Below are positions 4,079 to 6,732 of a stretch of 6,732 bases of DNA, in pieces. Below the pieces are notes generated by a model that was given only the letters and a program-made list of their open reading frames with translations, searched no databases and was not told the origin of the DNA. The number at the start of each line of letters is the position of its first letter. Position 1 is the stretch's first letter. The position numbers and the translations under genes are program-made. Where the stretch lies: NCBI GenBank assembly GCA_031256095.1, contig JAIRRG010000084.1, forward strand, positions 1 through 6,732. The letters run 5' to 3'. The stretch comes from Desulfobulbaceae bacterium (GTDB lineage: Bacteria; Desulfobacterota; Desulfobulbia; Desulfobulbales; Desulfocapsaceae).

Positions 4079-6732
4079 TCATCCGGCGCGAATCAAATCG
4101 AGCAGTTCCGCCGAGCTGAGGCGGGCGCTAATATCGCTGCCTTCGAGCAGGCTGCCGGCCAATTCCCGTTTGTCCTGATGCAGTTTGACAATCTTCTCTT
4201 CGATGGTGTTTTTGCAGATCAGGCGGTAGATCGTCACCGGCCTGATCTGACCGATGCGATGCGCCCTATCCGACGCCTGGTCTTCAATCGCCGGATTCCA
4301 CCACGGGTCCATATGGATCACATAGTCGGCGGCGGTCAGGTTCAGGCCGAGACCACCGGCCTTCAGGCTGACAAGAAAGACATCGCCGATGCCGGCCTGG
4401 AAATCATCGACCCGCTGTTTGCGCAATTTGGCGCTGGTCGTACCGTCAAGATATTGATAACGCACGCCTTTTTCATCAAGCAGTTGGCGGATAATCTGCA
4501 AATGGGTGATGAACTGGCTGAAAACGAGGACCTTGTGGCGGCTTTCGACCAGATCGTCGAGAGTAGATGAAAAAAGATCTAACTTTGCACTAGACACAGT
4601 CGAGCGCGGGTCGATGAGGCGCGGATTGCAACAGGCCTGACGCAGGCGCATAATTTGCGCGAGAATTTGCAAGGGCCGCCCTTTACTGTCAGCGGCATTC
4701 TCCAAGGCGTCGATGGCCTGCTGGCGGATGGCCTCGTACAGATGCGTTTCCTCAACGCCCATCTCGACTTCGAGCGTGATTTCCGTGCGCGAGGGCAACT
4801 CTTCGAGCACTTGCGACTTAATGCGGCGCAGCATGAAAGGCCGGATCAGCTTCTTCAGCTTCAGGCGGGTGTCACGGTCCTGATAACGCTCAATCGGCAT
4901 GGCGAAGCGCTCGTTGAAGCTGGTCAGGCTGCCGAGCAGGCCGGGGTTGATGAAGTGGAACAGATTCCACAACTCACCCAAATGATTTTCAATCGGCGTT
5001 CCCGTGGTGATCAAGCGGAAGCGGCTCTTCAAGGCCATGGCCGCCCGCGACCGTTTCGTCGCCGAATTTTTGATCGCCTGCGCCTCGTCAAGAATCACCG
5101 TCTGCCAGCTGACGGTTGCCAGCAGCTCCTCTTCCTGCTGCAACAGCGTGTAAGTGGTGATCAGCAGGTCGAAGGGGCCGAGGGCGGCAACCACCTCCTT
5201 ACGGTCACGGCCAAGCAGTTGCTGGATATTCAACGTTGGCGTGAAGCGGTTGACTTCGCTTAACCAGTTGGCCGACACCGAGGTCGGCGTCACCACCATC
5301 GATGGCCCATCGCCGGCGTGTTTCAGGATAATGGCCAGCGACTGCACGGTTTTGCCAAGACCCATGTCATCAGCCAGGCAACCGCCAACGCCCCAGTGGG
5401 CCAGCCGCGCCAACCAATTGTAACCTTCGCGCTGGTAATCGCGTAAATCGGCGCGTAGCGTCGAGGGGAGTTCCGGCAGATAACGCTGCAAGGCGTGGAT
5501 TTTTTCGAGATGCTTGCGCCAGTGACCATCGGTCTCGGCTTGGGCCTGGCTGACGAATTCCTCCATGGCAATGGCGGCCAGCGGATGCAGCAGCACTTCC
5601 TGGCTATCCTTGCCATCGCTGGCACCGTAGACGTTCAAGTCGTCAAGACGTTTGCGCAATTCCTGAGTCAGAGCCAGATAGTGGCCGTCGGCCAGTTCGA
5701 TGAAGCGGCCCGGATATTTTTTCACGCGCTCCAGCAGATCTTTCAGTTCAATGACTTTGCCCTGGTCAAGGGTAATCCGTCCGCTCAAAGCGAACCAGCT
5801 TTGCCGGTTGGTGCGGATCTTCAGGTTCAGACCGGCAAGAGACGCCCGGTGACTGATCGACAGCCGTTCACCTTCTGGCCACTCCACCACGACACGGTCG
5901 CGGATTTGCTGCAACTCATCTAGTGCTTGCAAGCAATCGCCGGGATCTTCAAGCAACCATTCCCGCTCGCCTTCCTGCTCTATATCCATTGCCAAGTCAA
6001 GAATCGGGCACAACTCTTCGATTTCCCTTGCTTTTTCCTCTTCTAAATGCAGGTCGCGGCGGGTCTGCAAGCGTTCGCTGCCGACCTCGGCCATGATATG
6101 CTCTACCCCGTGCCCTGGTTTCAGATAATGGCTGCCGCCGGGAAATGGCCTGACGAGCATGGATAGTCTGAAACCGCCGCCGAAGGGATGCAGGTGCATG
6201 TGGATGGTCGAATCGGCTTCAACGGCGCGGATGGCAGTCTGGGCGGCGCCGGTCGAGGCGATCACCGAGTGCACGGTCATAAACGACGAGATGTTGCCAA
6301 TGGCCGCCATGACCTGATCGGCGGCGGCGCGTGGTACAAGCAGGCCATTTTTGCCAGTAATTGCCGCAATATGGCGATGTTTGTCGTTGATTTTGATGAT
6401 GCGGAAACGGCTGGGGCTTTCTTGGTGGATGGCCAGATCGCCGTCGGTAATCGGCCGGGCGAAACGGATGTGCAGATGGTCGCCGCGCTCTTCGACCAAA
6501 AGTTCCGGTTCGCCGCCGACAAATTCCACCGGCGTCATGGCGGCGCTGCCAAGAAAGAGATGGGGATGGCCGATCATCGCTGGCAAAGCTTTGTCGAGAT
6601 CAAGAAGGTATGTGACCGATTCGCCATCAGCGCCCCGAATTGTCTTGATGCTGGCCAAAATCCGCCGGTCCTGCGGGCTGAGAAAAAACGGATGCTGTCC
6701 TTGCGCCAGCCGGGCCAGCGGCAAGATACGCC
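4079..6732 (-). CDS. SNF2-family helicase-like ATPase, 5' end beyond window
   Basis: This is a DNA-dependent ATPase of the bacterial SNF2/HepA group, which moves along duplex DNA to remodel protein-DNA complexes rather than unwind strands. At least 883 residues are in the window, and the frame is open through the right edge, so the N-terminus is missing. Numbering from the TTG codon at 6724: residues 1-420 are the SNF2-associated N-terminal region typical of bacterial members, then LRDYQREGYNWL (427-438), Walker A DDMGLGKT (452-459), motif Ia VVTPTSVSANW, Walker B DEAQ (546-549), motif III TGTPIENHLGELWNLF (574 on), motif IV VFSQF (734-738), motif V GLGLNLTAADYVI (791 on) and motif VI DQASDRAHRIGQ (815-826). 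All ATPase motifs are intact. Relatives often carry an N-terminal SWIM zinc finger; here that part would be off the window. The TTG at 6724 has no clear ribosome site and is unlikely to be the true start. The stop is TGA, 24 bases before the Crp/Fnr gene. Confidence 0.94.
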   Translation of the reverse strand, partial: RILPLARLAQGQHPFFLSPQDRRILASIKTIRGADGESVTYLLDLDKALPAMIGHPHLFLGSAAMTPVEFVGGEPELLVEERGDHLHIRFARPITDGDLAIHQESPSRFRIIKINDKHRHIAAITGKNGLLVPRAAADQVMAAIGNISSFMTVHSVIASTGAAQTAIRAVEADSTIHMHLHPFGGGFRLSMLVRPFPGGSHYLKPGHGVEHIMAEVGSERLQTRRDLHLEEEKAREIEELCPILDLAMDIEQEGEREWLLEDPGDCLQALDELQQIRDRVVVEWPEGERLSISHRASLAGLNLKIRTNRQSWFALSGRITLDQGKVIELKDLLERVKKYPGRFIELADGHYLALTQELRKRLDDLNVYGASDGKDSQEVLLHPLAAIAMEEFVSQAQAETDGHWRKHLEKIHALQRYLPELPSTLRADLRDYQREGYNWLARLAHWGVGGCLADDMGLGKTVQSLAIILKHAGDGPSMVVTPTSVSANWLSEVNRFTPTLNIQQLLGRDRKEVVAALGPFDLLITTYTLLQQEEELLATVSWQTVILDEAQAIKNSATKRSRAAMALKSRFRLITTGTPIENHLGELWNLFHFINPGLLGSLTSFNERFAMPIERYQDRDTRLKLKKLIRPFMLRRIKSQVLEELPSRTEITLEVEMGVEETHLYEAIRQQAIDALENAADSKGRPLQILAQIMRLRQACCNPRLIDPRSTVSSAKLDLFSSTLDDLVESRHKVLVFSQFITHLQIIRQLLDEKGVRYQYLDGTTSAKLRKQRVDDFQAGIGDVFLVSLKAGGLGLNLTAADYVIHMDPWWNPAIEDQASDRAHRIGQIRPVTIYRLICKNTIEEKIVKLHQDKRELAGSLLEGSDISARLSSAELLDLIRAG

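Noticed and set aside
5495..5923. Several + strand reading frames of 66 to 202 codons inside 3945-5923
   Set aside because: They are shadows of the SNF2 and Crp/Fnr genes, whose motifs are continuous on the - strand.
1..6732. CRISPR array, insertion sequence, toxin-antitoxin pair or restriction enzyme gene
   Set aside because: I found no regular spaced repeats, transposase, paired small toxin and antitoxin genes, or endonuclease on either strand.

Overview
The window looks like the right-hand end of an integrated mobile element (prophage or integrative island) joined to host chromosome. The element runs in from the left edge and ends at a tRNA-derived attachment site at about 3183-3230. Everything to the right reads as ordinary chromosomal sequence. 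The organism is probably a proteobacterium in the broad sense. The style of the integrase, the Crp/Fnr regulator and the bacterial SNF2 protein reminds me of deltaproteobacterial (Desulfobacterota/Desulfuromonadota-like) genomes, but this is recalled likeness and no search was run.

Element part (1-3230). Four small genes on the + strand form a tightly coupled run. They are a short phage-type protein (44-295), an unrecognised helical protein (292-693), a complete cytosine-C5 DNA methyltransferase (693-1586) and a short winged-helix or excisionase-like protein (1583-1867). Each junction overlaps by 1 to 4 bases. The last gene runs head-on into a full-length tyrosine integrase on the - strand (1854-3071), and their ends overlap by 14 bases. 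Between the integrase start and the chromosome lies a 3' half of a tRNA gene with anticodon CCT (Arg). Its T-arm, acceptor 3' strand and CCA end are perfect, but it has no 5' half and its anticodon stem is broken on the left. That is what a recombinant attachment site looks like. The intact tRNA-Arg should lie at the other end of the element, left of this window.

Host part (3231-6732). A 128-base convergent intergenic stretch holds a perfect 8-bp hairpin, a tandem 10-bp repeat and a second inverted repeat. Next comes a two-gene - strand unit: a large SNF2-family helicase-like ATPase, cut by the right window edge, followed 24 bases later by a Crp/Fnr-family regulator. The regulator has an FNR-like E..SR recognition helix but no iron-sulfur cysteines.

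Working together: the integrase, the attachment site and the small DNA-binding protein are the likely integration/excision module. The solitary methyltransferase is probably a self-protection or regulatory modification carried by the element. I see no restriction enzyme, CRISPR array, IS element or clear new defence system here. The most informative observations are the att/tRNA junction, the antisense overlap of the excisionase-like gene with the integrase, and the compact target-recognition region of the methyltransferase.
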